Source: Clostridium sp. OS1-26
GTDB taxonomy: Bacteria; Bacillota; Clostridia; Clostridiales; Clostridiaceae
Reading direction: 5' to 3'
NCBI RefSeq assembly: GCF_030915445.1
Contig: NZ_CP133264.1
Coordinates: forward strand, 2,232,001 to 2,296,000
Length of the DNA: 64,000 bases
The notes under the pieces were generated by a model, which searched no databases, was not told the origin of the DNA, and saw only the letters and a program-made list of their open reading frames with translations. This document shows positions 45,432 to 53,994 of the stretch, piece after piece. The position numbers were made by a program, and so were the translations under genes. Each line of letters starts with the position of its first letter. The first letter of the stretch is position 1.

Positions 45432-45436
45432 TTTTT

Positions 45437-45596
45437 CCTCCTTTTAGTCGGAACACTGGATAATTTTGCTTGTTTCCCTTCGGGCACTGGGTAACTTAAG
45501 ATTTTCGCTTTCGCTCACAAGTTACCCATAAAAGTTCATTTAGAACTTTTACCTAGCAAAATTATCCGTTAAAGTCCAATTAGGACTTTAACCTCC
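45437..45596 (-). repeat. SD-linked structured element, outer copy
   Basis: Read on the - strand, it starts GGAGGTTAAAGTCC and ends GTGTTCCGACTAAAAGGAGG. Stem 1 is a perfect 10 bp (GTTAAAGTCC/GGACTTTAAC) and stem 2 a perfect 13 bp (GGATAATTTTGCT/AGCAAAATTATCC). Another copy of the element is inserted in its loop. The final GGAGG is the ribosome binding site of znuB, 5 nt before its ATG. Confidence 0.75.
45477..45554 (-). repeat. SD-linked structured element, nested inner copy
   Basis: On the - strand it reads AGGTAAAAGTTCTAAATG, GAGCGAAAGCGA, AATCTTAAGTTACCCAGTG and CCCGAAGG. It has stem 1 GTAAAAGTTC/GAACTTTTAT and stem 2 GGGTAACTT/AAGTTACCC. It matches the free-standing copy at 47.5 kb in layout and loops but has different stem sequences. 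Confidence 0.75.
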
Positions 45597-45631
45597 AAAA
45601 TAATTTTTGTTTTGATAATTTGTTATATTAC

Positions 45632-46285
45632 CTAGGAAACTCTTATAATTCTTTTATATTCTTCTATTGTGTATAAACTTGCAGAACCGCTGTCCATAAT
45701 GCAAATATGTGTGGAACAATCTAAAGCAGCTTTAAGATTATGTTCTACAGCCAATACTGTTATACCTAAATGTACATTCAAATGTTTAATTATGCTATAT
45801 ATCTCTTTTTGACTTTGTATATCAATACCAGTAGATGGCTCATCAAGTATCAGTAATTTGGGATTACCCATTAAAGCTCGAGCAATGAATATTTTTTGTT
45901 GCTGTCCACCAGACATATCTCCTATTAAAGTATTCTGAAAACTTTCCATTCCTACAGCATCTAAACTTCTATGAATTGTTTTTGAATTTCTCAGCCTCAA
46001 AATTTTCATATGACAGCTTAACATTTCAGTAACCGTGATAGGAAATTGAGAGTTAAAACTTTCAACTCTTTGAGGAACATATCCAATTCTATCAGTATGT
46101 AAAGCTATATTTCCACTAGAAGGATTAAGTAAATTTAATACAAGCTTTAAAAGAGTAGTTTTTGCACTGCCATTTTCACCAAGTATAGATACATAACTTC
46201 CATCCCGTATATTTAAATTTACATTATCAAGTATGTATGGTTCATTTCCTGTATATGAAAAATTTAAATTTTTAATTTCAACCAT
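45632..46285 (-). CDS. znuC: Zinc/manganese ABC transporter ATPase (ZnuC family)
   Basis: The 217-residue ATPase has Walker A GENGSAKTT (Ala replaces the usual Gly before Lys), signature MSGGQQQK, Walker B LLILDEPSTGID and H-loop VEHNL. It is slightly short for ZnuC. It energises the permease encoded next on the - strand, across the nested repeat. Its start faces the znuA promoter in a shared regulatory region. AGGAGGAAAC precedes the ATG on the - strand. Confidence 0.9.
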   Translation of the reverse strand: MVEIKNLNFSYTGNEPYILDNVNLNIRDGSYVSILGENGSAKTTLLKLVLNLLNPSSGNIALHTDRIGYVPQRVESFNSQFPITVTEMLSCHMKILRLRNSKTIHRSLDAVGMESFQNTLIGDMSGGQQQKIFIARALMGNPKLLILDEPSTGIDIQSQKEIYSIIKHLNVHLGITVLAVEHNLKAALDCSTHICIMDSGSASLYTIEEYKRIIRVS

Positions 46286-46383
46286 AAATAAGTTTCCTCC
46301 TGTTTTATATTTTTCAAAATTTGTAAATAATAACTATTATATTACATAATGTATTCAATAAACAACAATAGTATTAAATATCA

Positions 46384-46436
46384 TTGACAAAAAAAGCATA
46401 CAATATTATTATATATCCAGATGCAAATTATTTGCA
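46384..46436 (+). promoter_or_regulatory. znuA promoter with Zur/Fur-like 7-1-7 box
   Basis: TTGACA (46384-46389) and TATTAT (46407-46412), 17 bp apart, precede TGCAAAT-T-ATTTGCA (46422-46436), a perfect 7-1-7 palindrome of the geometry used by Fur-family regulators. Position near the transcription start suggests repression in zinc-replete cells. It lies between divergent znuC and znuA and could control both. Confidence 0.6.
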
Positions 46437-46498
46437 ACAACACTTAAAAATTATTTATTATTTAATATAAATAATAAAAATAAGGAGGCTAATATATT

Positions 46499-47431
46499 AT
46501 GATAAAAAAAATGGGGCTGCTAGTAATAACACTATTTCTGATGGTTAGCTTAACAGCCTGTGGGAATAAGAGTGGAGATGCCTCTGCAAAAGATAAAAAT
46601 ACTTTTGAAAGTAATGATAAAAAAATTAAAGTAATGACAAGTTTTAATGCTTTATCACAGTTTGCAAAAGCAGTGGGAAAGGATAAGGTTGATGTTCAAG
46701 TAATCGTGCCTAATGGAACAGAACCTCATGATTTTGAACCAAAACCTAAAGATTTGGCAAGCTTAAGCAAGGCTCAAATATTTATATATAATGGATTTGG
46801 AATGGAAGGATGGGTGGAGAAATCTTTAAATGCAGTAAATAATAAGGATCTAGTGGTAGTTGAAGCATCTAAAGGTTGTGATCCAATAAAAAATACAGAT
46901 GAAGATTCCATAAAGGAGCATGGGCAATATGACCCACACACATGGATAAGTTTAAGTATGGCTAAAATAGAGTCAAAGAACATAGAAGAAGCGCTAATTA
47001 AAGTTGATCCATCAAATAAAGACTACTATGAAAAAAATTATAATGAGTTTGCATCTAAGCTTGATGCTATGCTAAATGAATATAAACAGAAATTTAGTGG
47101 AGTTAAAAATAGAAACTTTGTGACTGGTCATGCGGCATTTGCATATTTCTGTAGGGACTTTAATCTAAATCAAAATAGTGTTGAAAATGTGTTTGCAGAA
47201 GGAGAGCCAACTCCGAAAAGAATGCAGGAGCTTATAGACTACTGCAAAAAGAATAATGTTAAGACTATATTTATGGAGGATATGGCTAGCCCAAAAGTAT
47301 CACAAACTTTAGCTAAAGAGGTTAATGCAAAAGTTGAAAAAATATATACCACAGAAAGCCAAGAGGATGGAAAAGATTATTTGCAAAGTATGAAAGAAAA
47401 CTTAGAAAAAGTTTATGAAAGTCTGAAATAA
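46499..47431 (+). CDS. znuA: Zinc ABC transporter substrate-binding lipoprotein (ZnuA family)
   Basis: The 310 residues start with a lipoprotein signal ending in the lipobox LTAC (Cys at about 21), followed by a Ser/Lys-rich linker. Metal-site histidines appear in GTEPHDFEPKP, QYDPHTWIS and TGHAAFAYFC. The long His/Asp-rich loop of E. coli ZnuA is missing or reduced to KEHGQYDPH. The GENGEPTPKR-like element appears as EGEPTPKRMQEL. It captures Zn(II) outside the membrane. It is divergent from znuCB and preceded by a Zur-like box. Confidence 0.9.
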   Translation: MIKKMGLLVITLFLMVSLTACGNKSGDASAKDKNTFESNDKKIKVMTSFNALSQFAKAVGKDKVDVQVIVPNGTEPHDFEPKPKDLASLSKAQIFIYNGFGMEGWVEKSLNAVNNKDLVVVEASKGCDPIKNTDEDSIKEHGQYDPHTWISLSMAKIESKNIEEALIKVDPSNKDYYEKNYNEFASKLDAMLNEYKQKFSGVKNRNFVTGHAAFAYFCRDFNLNQNSVENVFAEGEPTPKRMQELIDYCKKNNVKTIFMEDMASPKVSQTLAKEVNAKVEKIYTTESQEDGKDYLQSMKENLEKVYESLK

Positions 47432-47457
47432 CAGGTTATATACCTGTTATTTTTTTA
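47427..47457 (+). terminator. Rho-independent terminator after znuA
   Basis: A perfect 10-bp stem AATAACAGGT/ACCTGTTATT, which includes the znuA stop codon, is followed by a T run. Confidence 0.85.
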
Positions 47458-47532
47458 CGGCAAATGTATTAATTTATTAAAAATTAATACATTTATTACA
47501 TTAGCTGAATATAATAGTAGTAATGGAAGAGG

Positions 47533-47621
47533 GGAGGTTAAAGTCCTAAATGGGCTTTAACGAGCAATTAGCGAGCGGAAGCGAGTAATCTTAATTGCTC
47601 AGTGTTCCGACTAAAAGGAGG
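47533..47621 (+). repeat. SD-linked structured element, free-standing copy
   Basis: This 89-nt element starts GGAGGTTAAAGTCC and ends GTGTTCCGACTAAAAGGAGG. Stem 1 is GTTAAAGTCC/GGGCTTTAAC around TAAAT. Stem 2 is GAGCAATTA/TAATTGCTC around a loop with GAGCGGAAGCGAG. Its last GGAGG (47617-47621) is the ribosome site of the PhoH gene. The 3' 20 bases are identical to those in front of znuB. Confidence 0.75.
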
Positions 47622-47628
47622 AATGATT

Positions 47629-49005
47629 TTGAAGAAGACCTATGTTTTAGATACCAATGTTATTCTGTACTCACCAGGAGCAATTTTTACCTTTGGAGAT
47701 AATGATGTAGTTATACCTGAGGTTGTGCTTGAGGAGTTAGACAGTTTTAAGAAAGACAAAAATGACCTTGGAGCTAACGCGAGACATGCTGCAAGGTTGA
47801 TAGACAGTCTTAGAAAGGAAGGTAAGCTCAATAAGGGGGTAGAACTCCCAGGTGGTGGAAAGCTTAGAGTTGAAATGAATCATTATGATACACAAATTCC
47901 ACCATCTTGGGACAAAGATAAGCCCGATAACAGAATAATACAGGTATGCAAAGGTCTAAAGGAGCAAGGGAAAAATGTTTGCTTAATTACAAAAGATACT
48001 TTTGAAAGAATTAAAGCTGATACAGTTGACATAGATGTAGAGGACTTTCATGAAAAAGTTGTTCCAGAGCATGAAAGCCAATATACGGGACGTATGGATG
48101 TTTATGCAACATCTGAGGAAATATCGAAATTTTACCGTAAAAAATTTATGAATGTAGATGATTTGTTATATTATTCAGTTGAACTTGATAAATACTTGAA
48201 ACCTGATTTAGATAATAATCAATTTATTATAATCCACTGCCTCCATAATCCAAAACAAACAGCATTGGGAAGATTTGATGGAAATAAAGTAGTGCAGCTA
48301 TATTATAAAGATAATACACCACTGGGAGTTAATGCTAGAAATGTAGGACAAAGATTTATACTAGAAGCATTATATACGGATGCAGAAAAAGCTCCCTTAG
48401 TGATAATAAAAGGCCCAGCTGGCACAGCTAAGACGCTTTTCTCACTCGCAGTAGGTTTAGATAAGATTATGGGAGAAGGAAAAGAGCAATTTAGAAGAAT
48501 TTTAGTTTGCAGACCTAATATTACCATGGATGAAGATATAGGATTTTTACCTGGAACAGAACAGGAAAAAATATCGCCTTTTATGAGACCAGTATTGGAT
48601 AATTTAGAGATATTAGTGGATTCAGACGAGAAAGAAAGATATAAAAATGAAAAAGAATTATCAGATAAAATAAAAGAGTTATTTGATAGAAGAATTATAA
48701 CTACAGAAGCAGTTGCGTATTTAAGAGGAAGGTCTATAGTTAAAAACTGGGTTATTATAGATGAAGCACAAAATCTTACACCAAAGCAGGTAAAATCTAT
48801 TATAACTAGAGTTGGAGTCGGCACAAAACTTATTTTAATAGGAGATACAGAGCAGATAGATCATCCATTTTTAGATTCCAGATCAAATGGGCTCTGTTAT
48901 GCATCAGAAAAAATGAAAGGAAGTGCTCTGTGTTATCAAGTAACTTTAAAATATGACGAATGTGAAAGGTCTCCATTAGCTTATGAAGCTTCAAAAATGC
49001 TTTAA
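47629..49005 (+). CDS. PIN domain-PhoH family ATPase/ribonuclease
   Basis: The protein has about 458 residues. An N-terminal PIN domain (KTYVLDTNVILYSPGA, acidic residues in VVLEELDSFKKD and PDNRIIQ) is joined to a C-terminal PhoH ATPase. The ATPase has Walker A IKGPAGTAKTLFSLA, Walker B VIIDEAQNLTPKQ and sensor LILIGDTEQID. This is the PhoH2/YlaK layout, reported to act as an RNA helicase-ribonuclease. TTG 47629 is placed 7 nt after AAAGGAGG; ATG 47623 is too close. The ribosome site is part of a repeat element, so expression may depend on that element. Confidence 0.9.
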   Translation: MKKTYVLDTNVILYSPGAIFTFGDNDVVIPEVVLEELDSFKKDKNDLGANARHAARLIDSLRKEGKLNKGVELPGGGKLRVEMNHYDTQIPPSWDKDKPDNRIIQVCKGLKEQGKNVCLITKDTFERIKADTVDIDVEDFHEKVVPEHESQYTGRMDVYATSEEISKFYRKKFMNVDDLLYYSVELDKYLKPDLDNNQFIIIHCLHNPKQTALGRFDGNKVVQLYYKDNTPLGVNARNVGQRFILEALYTDAEKAPLVIIKGPAGTAKTLFSLAVGLDKIMGEGKEQFRRILVCRPNITMDEDIGFLPGTEQEKISPFMRPVLDNLEILVDSDEKERYKNEKELSDKIKELFDRRIITTEAVAYLRGRSIVKNWVIIDEAQNLTPKQVKSIITRVGVGTKLILIGDTEQIDHPFLDSRSNGLCYASEKMKGSALCYQVTLKYDECERSPLAYEASKML

Positions 49006-49073
49006 GCATAGTAATCTTGATAAATTTAGCAAGATAAGCGATAAATTTATAAAACAATTAAAAATATATGAGA

Positions 49074-49141
49074 AATTAAACATCCAAAAAGCATTAAGAA
49101 GGTTTTAACCAGAATTATGTCTTTTTGGATGTTTAATTTTT
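49074..49141 (+). terminator. Rho-independent terminator after the PhoH gene
   Basis: AAATTAAACATCCAAAAAG pairs with CTTTTTGGATGTTTAATTT across a 30-nt inner region and is followed by T and A. Confidence 0.75.
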
Positions 49142-49247
49142 AAATAACAAAGTTTTTGCTATATTTATAACTATTTCTATTTAAAAAATATATCATTTAT
49201 TGTACAATGTTGTAAGGTATTAAATTTAGAAAGGGTAGGTTTAACGA

Positions 49248-50246
49248 ATGAATAAGAGAAAAACCGAAGGAACTAAGAAAAAGTCAATTTGGAAATTGAT
49301 CTTAGGTTTTTTGATTTTTGAAATGATATTTACAGGTGCTACTGCGCCTCTAATAGTATTTCATGGACCATTTGAAAATGTAAAGAAGACAATAGTAGGT
49401 GCTGCTATGACAACACTTAGCCATCAATATATAGCTAAATTATTTTTATCAGAGCAAGAAATAAATAAAATTTTAGGTGAAAATGTTGTTGAAACCATAC
49501 AACAGGATAATAAACCTATAGATTTTAAAAATACTCATGATAGTAATATTGAAAGAGAAGATATTAGTGATGGAAGAAAGTTTAAAGGATACATGTTAAT
49601 TGTACATGATCCTACTAGAGTTAAAGTAGGCTCTAGTAAAAAATTAGGTGTTGAGGGAGAATTAACAAGTCAGATAGCTAGAGACAACGGGGCAGTAGCT
49701 GCAGTTAATGGTGGAGGCTTCACAGATAGCTCATCTGGAGATAGTAAATGGACAGGAACCGGTGGAAAGCCTGTTGGAATACTTATGAGTAATGGGAAAA
49801 TACTTTACAATGATTTAAAGGAAGACGAAGAAAGAGATGTAATGGCTATTACTAAAAATGGAGCACTATTAGTTGGACCCCATACCTTAGGAGAGCTTAA
49901 GGAACTTGGCGCTACAGAAGCTATTTCTTTTGGACCTGCAATAGTAGTAAATAATAGAGGGACTATAAAATCCGGTGACGGAGGTTGGGGAATAGCTCCT
50001 AGAACAGCTATTGGGCAAAGAAAAGATGGAGCTATACTTTTATTGGTTATTGATGGAAGGCAAACTAAGAGTGTAGGGGCTACACTGAAAGATGTTGAAA
50101 ATATAATGCTTCAATATGGTGCTGTTAATGCAACAAACTTAGATGGAGGATCATCTTCAACAATGTATTATGAAGGTGATGTAATAAATAATCCTTGCGA
50201 TCCTTTAGGAGAAAGATCAGTTCCATCAGCTGTATTTGTTAAATAA
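49248..50246 (+). CDS. Phosphodiester glycosidase (NAGPA) domain membrane protein
   Basis: The 332 residues have one N-terminal membrane segment (about 17-37) and an extracytoplasmic NAGPA domain. Motifs are AVNGGGFTD, GKPVGILMSNGKIL, GWGIAPRTAIGQRKDGAILL and the C-terminal NLDGGSSSTMYYEGDVINNP. The family is related to mannose-6-phosphate uncovering enzyme. Bacterial members (YoeB/EpsL neighbours) are linked to exopolysaccharide or teichoic acid glycosidic phosphodiesters. The exact substrate is unknown. It is followed 42 nt later by a membrane-anchored beta-rich protein that may be its partner. Confidence 0.88.
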   Translation: MNKRKTEGTKKKSIWKLILGFLIFEMIFTGATAPLIVFHGPFENVKKTIVGAAMTTLSHQYIAKLFLSEQEINKILGENVVETIQQDNKPIDFKNTHDSNIEREDISDGRKFKGYMLIVHDPTRVKVGSSKKLGVEGELTSQIARDNGAVAAVNGGGFTDSSSGDSKWTGTGGKPVGILMSNGKILYNDLKEDEERDVMAITKNGALLVGPHTLGELKELGATEAISFGPAIVVNNRGTIKSGDGGWGIAPRTAIGQRKDGAILLLVIDGRQTKSVGATLKDVENIMLQYGAVNATNLDGGSSSTMYYEGDVINNPCDPLGERSVPSAVFVK

Positions 50247-50288
50247 CTGTTGAAGTAAACAAGATAATTATTAGAAGGAGAGTAGGGA

Positions 50289-51314
50289 ATGAAGATTTTT
50301 AAAAGGATTTTTTTATGGATTCTTATATCTTTAACCATACAGTTTGCAGGCCTTTTCTACGCTGACAAATATTTATTAGCTACAGATACATCTATCAAGA
50401 CTAAAAAAGTAGTAAAGAGTGAAATCAAAAAGCAAGATGCAGAGGTGAAGATACCTGATAATGCGACTCATGTTAATGCATCTTTTAACGCAAGATATTT
50501 AGCTTACTATGATGGAGATGTTTTAAAAGTAATAAATACAAAAACTGGAGAGGAAAAGAAAGTAGATTTCGAGGACGGAGTGCAAGTTTCATTTTATAAA
50601 TGGCTTCCAGATAGAAACAGAATGCTTATAGCAGAAAAAGAAACAGGCAAAAAAGGCTCCAGTTTCAAATTAGCATACTATGATGTAGATAAAGATGTTA
50701 AGGAAGATATTAAGGAATTAGATTGGGCAGATAAAAAATCAGAGGTAGAAGATATTCAGGCTTCACCTTTGACAAATATAATATATGTTAAAGTAGCAAA
50801 CAGTGGAAGAAGAAGTAACATATATTGGATTAATATAATGAAAGAAATGAAAAAAGTAGATACAATGGCTTATATGATAGGAAAGATAAAAGTAGTTCCT
50901 CATGAAGATAAGCTTATATATGAGGATCTTACTCATCATAGAATATATATAACAGGACAGGATGAACCTCTTGCTATAAATGGAGTAAACACTCCTTCAC
51001 TAATAGCGGTTGATGATGAAGACAGAGTTTATATTGGTGAAACTCAAGATGATAAGGTTAGCAAAATTTATTATGGCAGTATAAAAGAAGGAAAAAATTC
51101 TCTGCAAACCATTGATTTAGGTACTGCAGTAGATAAAGATGCAATATTTGTAAGTTCCCAAGGAAAGGTGTATATAAATGATAATCTTAAGGGAGTTGTC
51201 AGAGAGGTTGCTTCGGGAAAAGAATACATTTATCAAGGAAAATTTATTCAAATGTATACTGATGGGATAATATCAGTAAGTGACGGGAAAATGGTAAAAA
51301 CTTTATTTAACTAA
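50289..51314 (+). CDS. Conserved hypothetical membrane-anchored protein, propeller-like
   Basis: I do not recognise a named family for this 341-residue protein. One N-terminal membrane helix (about 7-30) precedes repeated beta-rich units with ARYLAYYDGDVLKVINTKTG, YKWLPDRNRMLIAE and DDEDRVYIGETQDDKVSK. These read like WD/TolB-type propeller blades. It is probably extracytoplasmic. It lies 42 nt after the glycosidase gene behind AAGGAGAG, so the two are likely co-transcribed. An enzymatic motif is not evident. Confidence 0.7.
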   Translation: MKIFKRIFLWILISLTIQFAGLFYADKYLLATDTSIKTKKVVKSEIKKQDAEVKIPDNATHVNASFNARYLAYYDGDVLKVINTKTGEEKKVDFEDGVQVSFYKWLPDRNRMLIAEKETGKKGSSFKLAYYDVDKDVKEDIKELDWADKKSEVEDIQASPLTNIIYVKVANSGRRSNIYWINIMKEMKKVDTMAYMIGKIKVVPHEDKLIYEDLTHHRIYITGQDEPLAINGVNTPSLIAVDDEDRVYIGETQDDKVSKIYYGSIKEGKNSLQTIDLGTAVDKDAIFVSSQGKVYINDNLKGVVREVASGKEYIYQGKFIQMYTDGIISVSDGKMVKTLFN

Positions 51315-51331
51315 AGATATTTGTAATTATT

Positions 51332-51369
51332 AGGGGATGTTAGGATGAAATTCTGTTCTAGCATCCCCT
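51332..51369 (+). other. Hairpin without T run (12-bp stem)
   Basis: AGGGGATGTTAG pairs with CTAGCATCCCCT (one G-U) with a 14-nt loop. The absence of a T run makes it a weak terminator candidate or an mRNA 3' stabiliser. Confidence 0.45.
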
Positions 51370-51430
51370 GTAAGTTTCACTTTATTGAGTATTGTCAATA
51401 CTTTTGTTATAATTAAAGTAATTTTGCTTA

Positions 51431-51485
51431 AGGTATCTGAAAGAAAATAGACTAGCGTACTTACTAGTTATTTTTGAATATGCCT
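51431..51485. repeat. GGCATCT palindromic repeat, copy 4 (diverged)
   Basis: This 55-bp copy starts AGGTATCTGAAAGAAAATAG and ends ATATGCCT, in the same orientation as copy 3. It lies outside the cobalamin operon, just before a membrane protease gene. Confidence 0.72.
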
Positions 51486-51521
51486 AAATATAGTAACAAT
51501 GTGAGAAAGGATGATTTTATT

Positions 51522-52166
51522 TTGAATAACTGGTTACTTGAGAAAATACTTATAATACCAGCTATACTTATAGGTTTTGCATTTCACGAATATGCACATG
51601 CATTAGTAGCTGACAGACTTGGAGATAAAACTCCAAAATTTCAAGGAAGGCTTACATTAAATCCGTTTGTTCATATAGATTTAATGGGATTTTTGATGAT
51701 ATTAGTTGCAGGCTTTGGGTGGGCGAGACCTGTGGAAACCAATCCTAGTGCTTTTAAAAATAGATATAGAGATGATTTAAAAGTTTCCATAGCAGGACCA
51801 ATTGCTAATTTAATTGTGGCATTTTTAGGCGCTGTATTAGCAGTACTTCTATCTAAATTCGGGTTTTTAGGTATGAAAGGCATACCTCTATTATATGGAG
51901 TTGTTGGTAGCATACTGGCTGCAATAATACAAATAAATTGCATGCTTTTTATATTTAATCTAATACCACTTCCTGGCTTAGATGGCTTTCATGTACTGAG
52001 GGATTTGTTTCCATCGACTTACTATAAGATATCAGATTCCATATATAAATATCAGATGATTATACTAATACTTTTTATAGCAACTCCAATTTCAACTTAT
52101 ATTGTTGGAATTCCGTCACGTCTCTTATTTAGTACATTTATAAGACTTGCTAGTGCAATGATTTAA
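51522..52166 (+). CDS. Site-2 protease family (M50) membrane metalloprotease
   Basis: The protein has about 214 residues from TTG 51522 (AAAGGATG upstream; longer frames would start inside the repeat). The zinc site [19 protein letters not shown], and the second metal motif [16 protein letters not shown] are both present. About five hydrophobic segments are visible, and it matches the small YwhC/RseP-like group without a PDZ domain. It cleaves membrane-embedded substrates, which are unknown here. trmB follows 37 nt later. Confidence 0.9.
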   Translation: MNNWLLEKILIIPAILIGFAFHEYAHALVADRLGDKTPKFQGRLTLNPFVHIDLMGFLMILVAGFGWARPVETNPSAFKNRYRDDLKVSIAGPIANLIVAFLGAVLAVLLSKFGFLGMKGIPLLYGVVGSILAAIIQINCMLFIFNLIPLPGLDGFHVLRDLFPSTYYKISDSIYKYQMIILILFIATPISTYIVGIPSRLLFSTFIRLASAMI

Positions 52167-52203
52167 GACACATGAATTTTTCTACAAAAGAAGGAGGTTT
52201 CAG

Positions 52204-52839
52204 ATGAGACTTAGAAAGAAATGGTGGGCAAGACCAGAAATGGAGGCGAGCCCTTTAGTAGTAATAAATCCCAAAGAACTTAAAGGAAAATGGAAGCAAG
52301 AGTTTAAAAATAATAATGATATATACTTGGAATTAGGTTGTGGAAGAGGAAGATTTATAACTACTAGAGCACAACAAAATTCTAATATAAACTTTATAGG
52401 TGTAGACCTTAAAGATGAAGTTTTAATATATGCATTGAAAAAATTAGAAGAGACTGAATTACAAAATGCAAAGCTTATTCCTATGAACATAGCTGGAATC
52501 GCCGAAGTTTTTGAGAAAGATGAAATAAGCAGGATATATATTAATTTTTGCAATCCTTGGCCAAAGGATAGACATAATAAAAGAAGGCTTACCCATCCAA
52601 AGTTCTTGACAGAGTATAAGAAATTTTTAAAGCCTAACAGTGAGATATGGTTTAAAACAGATGATACAGAACTATTTGAAGATTCACAGGAATATTTTAA
52701 GACAAGTGGATTTTCGATAGAATATCTAACTTATGATTTACACAACAGTGAGTTCAATGAAAATGTAGTTACTGAATATGAGGAGAAGTTTACCTCACTT
52801 GGAATGAAAACTATGTTTTTAATAGCCAAGTTAATGTAA
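52204..52839 (+). CDS. trmB: tRNA (guanine-N7-)-methyltransferase
   Basis: The 211-residue SAM-dependent enzyme modifies G46 of tRNA. The start [13 protein letters not shown] is typical, as are the SAM loop [31 protein letters not shown] (the TrmB signature) and [18 protein letters not shown] precedes the ATG. A terminator lies after the gene. Confidence 0.96.
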   Translation: MRLRKKWWARPEMEASPLVVINPKELKGKWKQEFKNNNDIYLELGCGRGRFITTRAQQNSNINFIGVDLKDEVLIYALKKLEETELQNAKLIPMNIAGIAEVFEKDEISRIYINFCNPWPKDRHNKRRLTHPKFLTEYKKFLKPNSEIWFKTDDTELFEDSQEYFKTSGFSIEYLTYDLHNSEFNENVVTEYEEKFTSLGMKTMFLIAKLM

Positions 52840-52885
52840 TCACAAAAAGTAGTTCTGATAAAAAATGAAATATATGATTTAGAGA

Positions 52886-52933
52886 GAATCTCCTGTTTTG
52901 ATTTAAAACTAAATCAAAAATGGGGGATTTTTT
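52886..52933 (+). terminator. Rho-independent terminator after trmB
   Basis: AATCTCC and GTTTTGATTTA arms pair with TAAATCAAAA and GGGGGATT, followed by seven T. Confidence 0.82.
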
Positions 52934-52973
52934 TGCTTCTTAGTACATTACAATTGACGGAGGGTAAAAACAT

Positions 52974-53774
52974 ATGATGACATTTATGATCGAATTGTTA
53001 ATCAGAACTTGTATAGAAACAGTATATTTTACAGGAATGATTGTTTTAGTCGGATTATTTCTTGGAGCGTTACGAAATAATTCTATAAGAAATTTTCAGA
53101 GACATTTTGGAAGTAAGGCATTAATGATAACAGGGCTTATTGGTGTTCCGATTCACGAATTGAGTCACGCCATCGTTGCTTTGTTATTTGGACATAAAAT
53201 TACTAAGATAAAATTACTTCAAAAACCAGATGAAAATGGAGTAATGGGATACGTACAACACAGCTATAATCAAGGTAGCGTTTATCAGCAGATAGGGAAC
53301 TTTTTTATAGGCATAGCACCTATATTTGGAGGGATTTTTTCTATATTAGCTTTAATGAGATATATAATACCACAAGCTTATAACAGGTTTATCAATATAT
53401 TGGTTAAAAGTTTACATGTTACAGTGTTAAGCAAAAGTACAATTGAAGGAATAATTAATTCTTATTCTGGGTTGGTAAAAGTTATATTCTCCTTGAAGAA
53501 CTTTGAAAATCCATACTTTTATATATTTTTATTTATATCTATATGTATATCCTCTCACATATCTCTAAGTTCTGCCGATATAAAGGGAGCTTTCAGAGGA
53601 CTGTCGATTATATTTTTAATATTATTTATAGTGAACATTTTAAATTTATCAAAGTATATATTAAATCTTGATTTAATAAGGTATAACATTTTAATAACGG
53701 GAGTGCTAATGATAGCTGTAATACTTTCTACAATAACCTTTTTAATAAGTTTAGTTTTTATTCGTATAAGTTAG
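52974..53774 (+). CDS. Membrane protein with HELSH zinc motif (M50-like)
   Basis: The 266 residues have about six hydrophobic segments. GVPIHELSHAIVALLFGHKI contains an HEXXH motif in a membrane-proximal context, as in M50-type or DUF3267-like proteins. A second metal ligand motif is not obvious, so protease activity is uncertain. It stands between two terminators or gaps and appears monocistronic. The preceding site is GACGGAGGG. It is a second putative intramembrane metalloprotein close to the one at 51.5 kb. Confidence 0.7.
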   Translation: MMTFMIELLIRTCIETVYFTGMIVLVGLFLGALRNNSIRNFQRHFGSKALMITGLIGVPIHELSHAIVALLFGHKITKIKLLQKPDENGVMGYVQHSYNQGSVYQQIGNFFIGIAPIFGGIFSILALMRYIIPQAYNRFINILVKSLHVTVLSKSTIEGIINSYSGLVKVIFSLKNFENPYFYIFLFISICISSHISLSSADIKGAFRGLSIIFLILFIVNILNLSKYILNLDLIRYNILITGVLMIAVILSTITFLISLVFIRIS

Positions 53775-53927
53775 GAATAAGGATAGAGTCTATATAAATA
53801 TGAAAGTTTTATTCAGTAAAAAGTTTTTTTCTAAGAATGAAGTAAATTCGATAATTTTGTATTTATTCATGCTTTATTTAATAATTTGAGAGTTAAAAGT
53901 TGATAAATAAGTAAAAATCCTATAAGT

Positions 53928-53985
53928 ATATAAATTTTGTTTATCCTAAAGATACAATATAAGAGTTTATATATTCTTATAGGAG
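53928..53985 (+). promoter_or_regulatory. Leader hairpin sequestering the ribosome site of the LRR gene
   Basis: TCCTATAAG and TATATAAA (53928-53944) pair with TTTATATATTCTTATAGGA (53966-53984), about 17 bp. The right arm contains the AGGA of the AGGAG ribosome site (53981-53985) for the gene starting at 53995. The remaining 150 nt upstream are AT-rich with no recognised signal. Confidence 0.55.
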
Positions 53986-53994
53986 ATTTATAGA

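Noticed and set aside
48303-48824. 173-codon - strand frame over the PhoH gene
   Set aside because: Shadow of a conserved ATPase gene; no start context.
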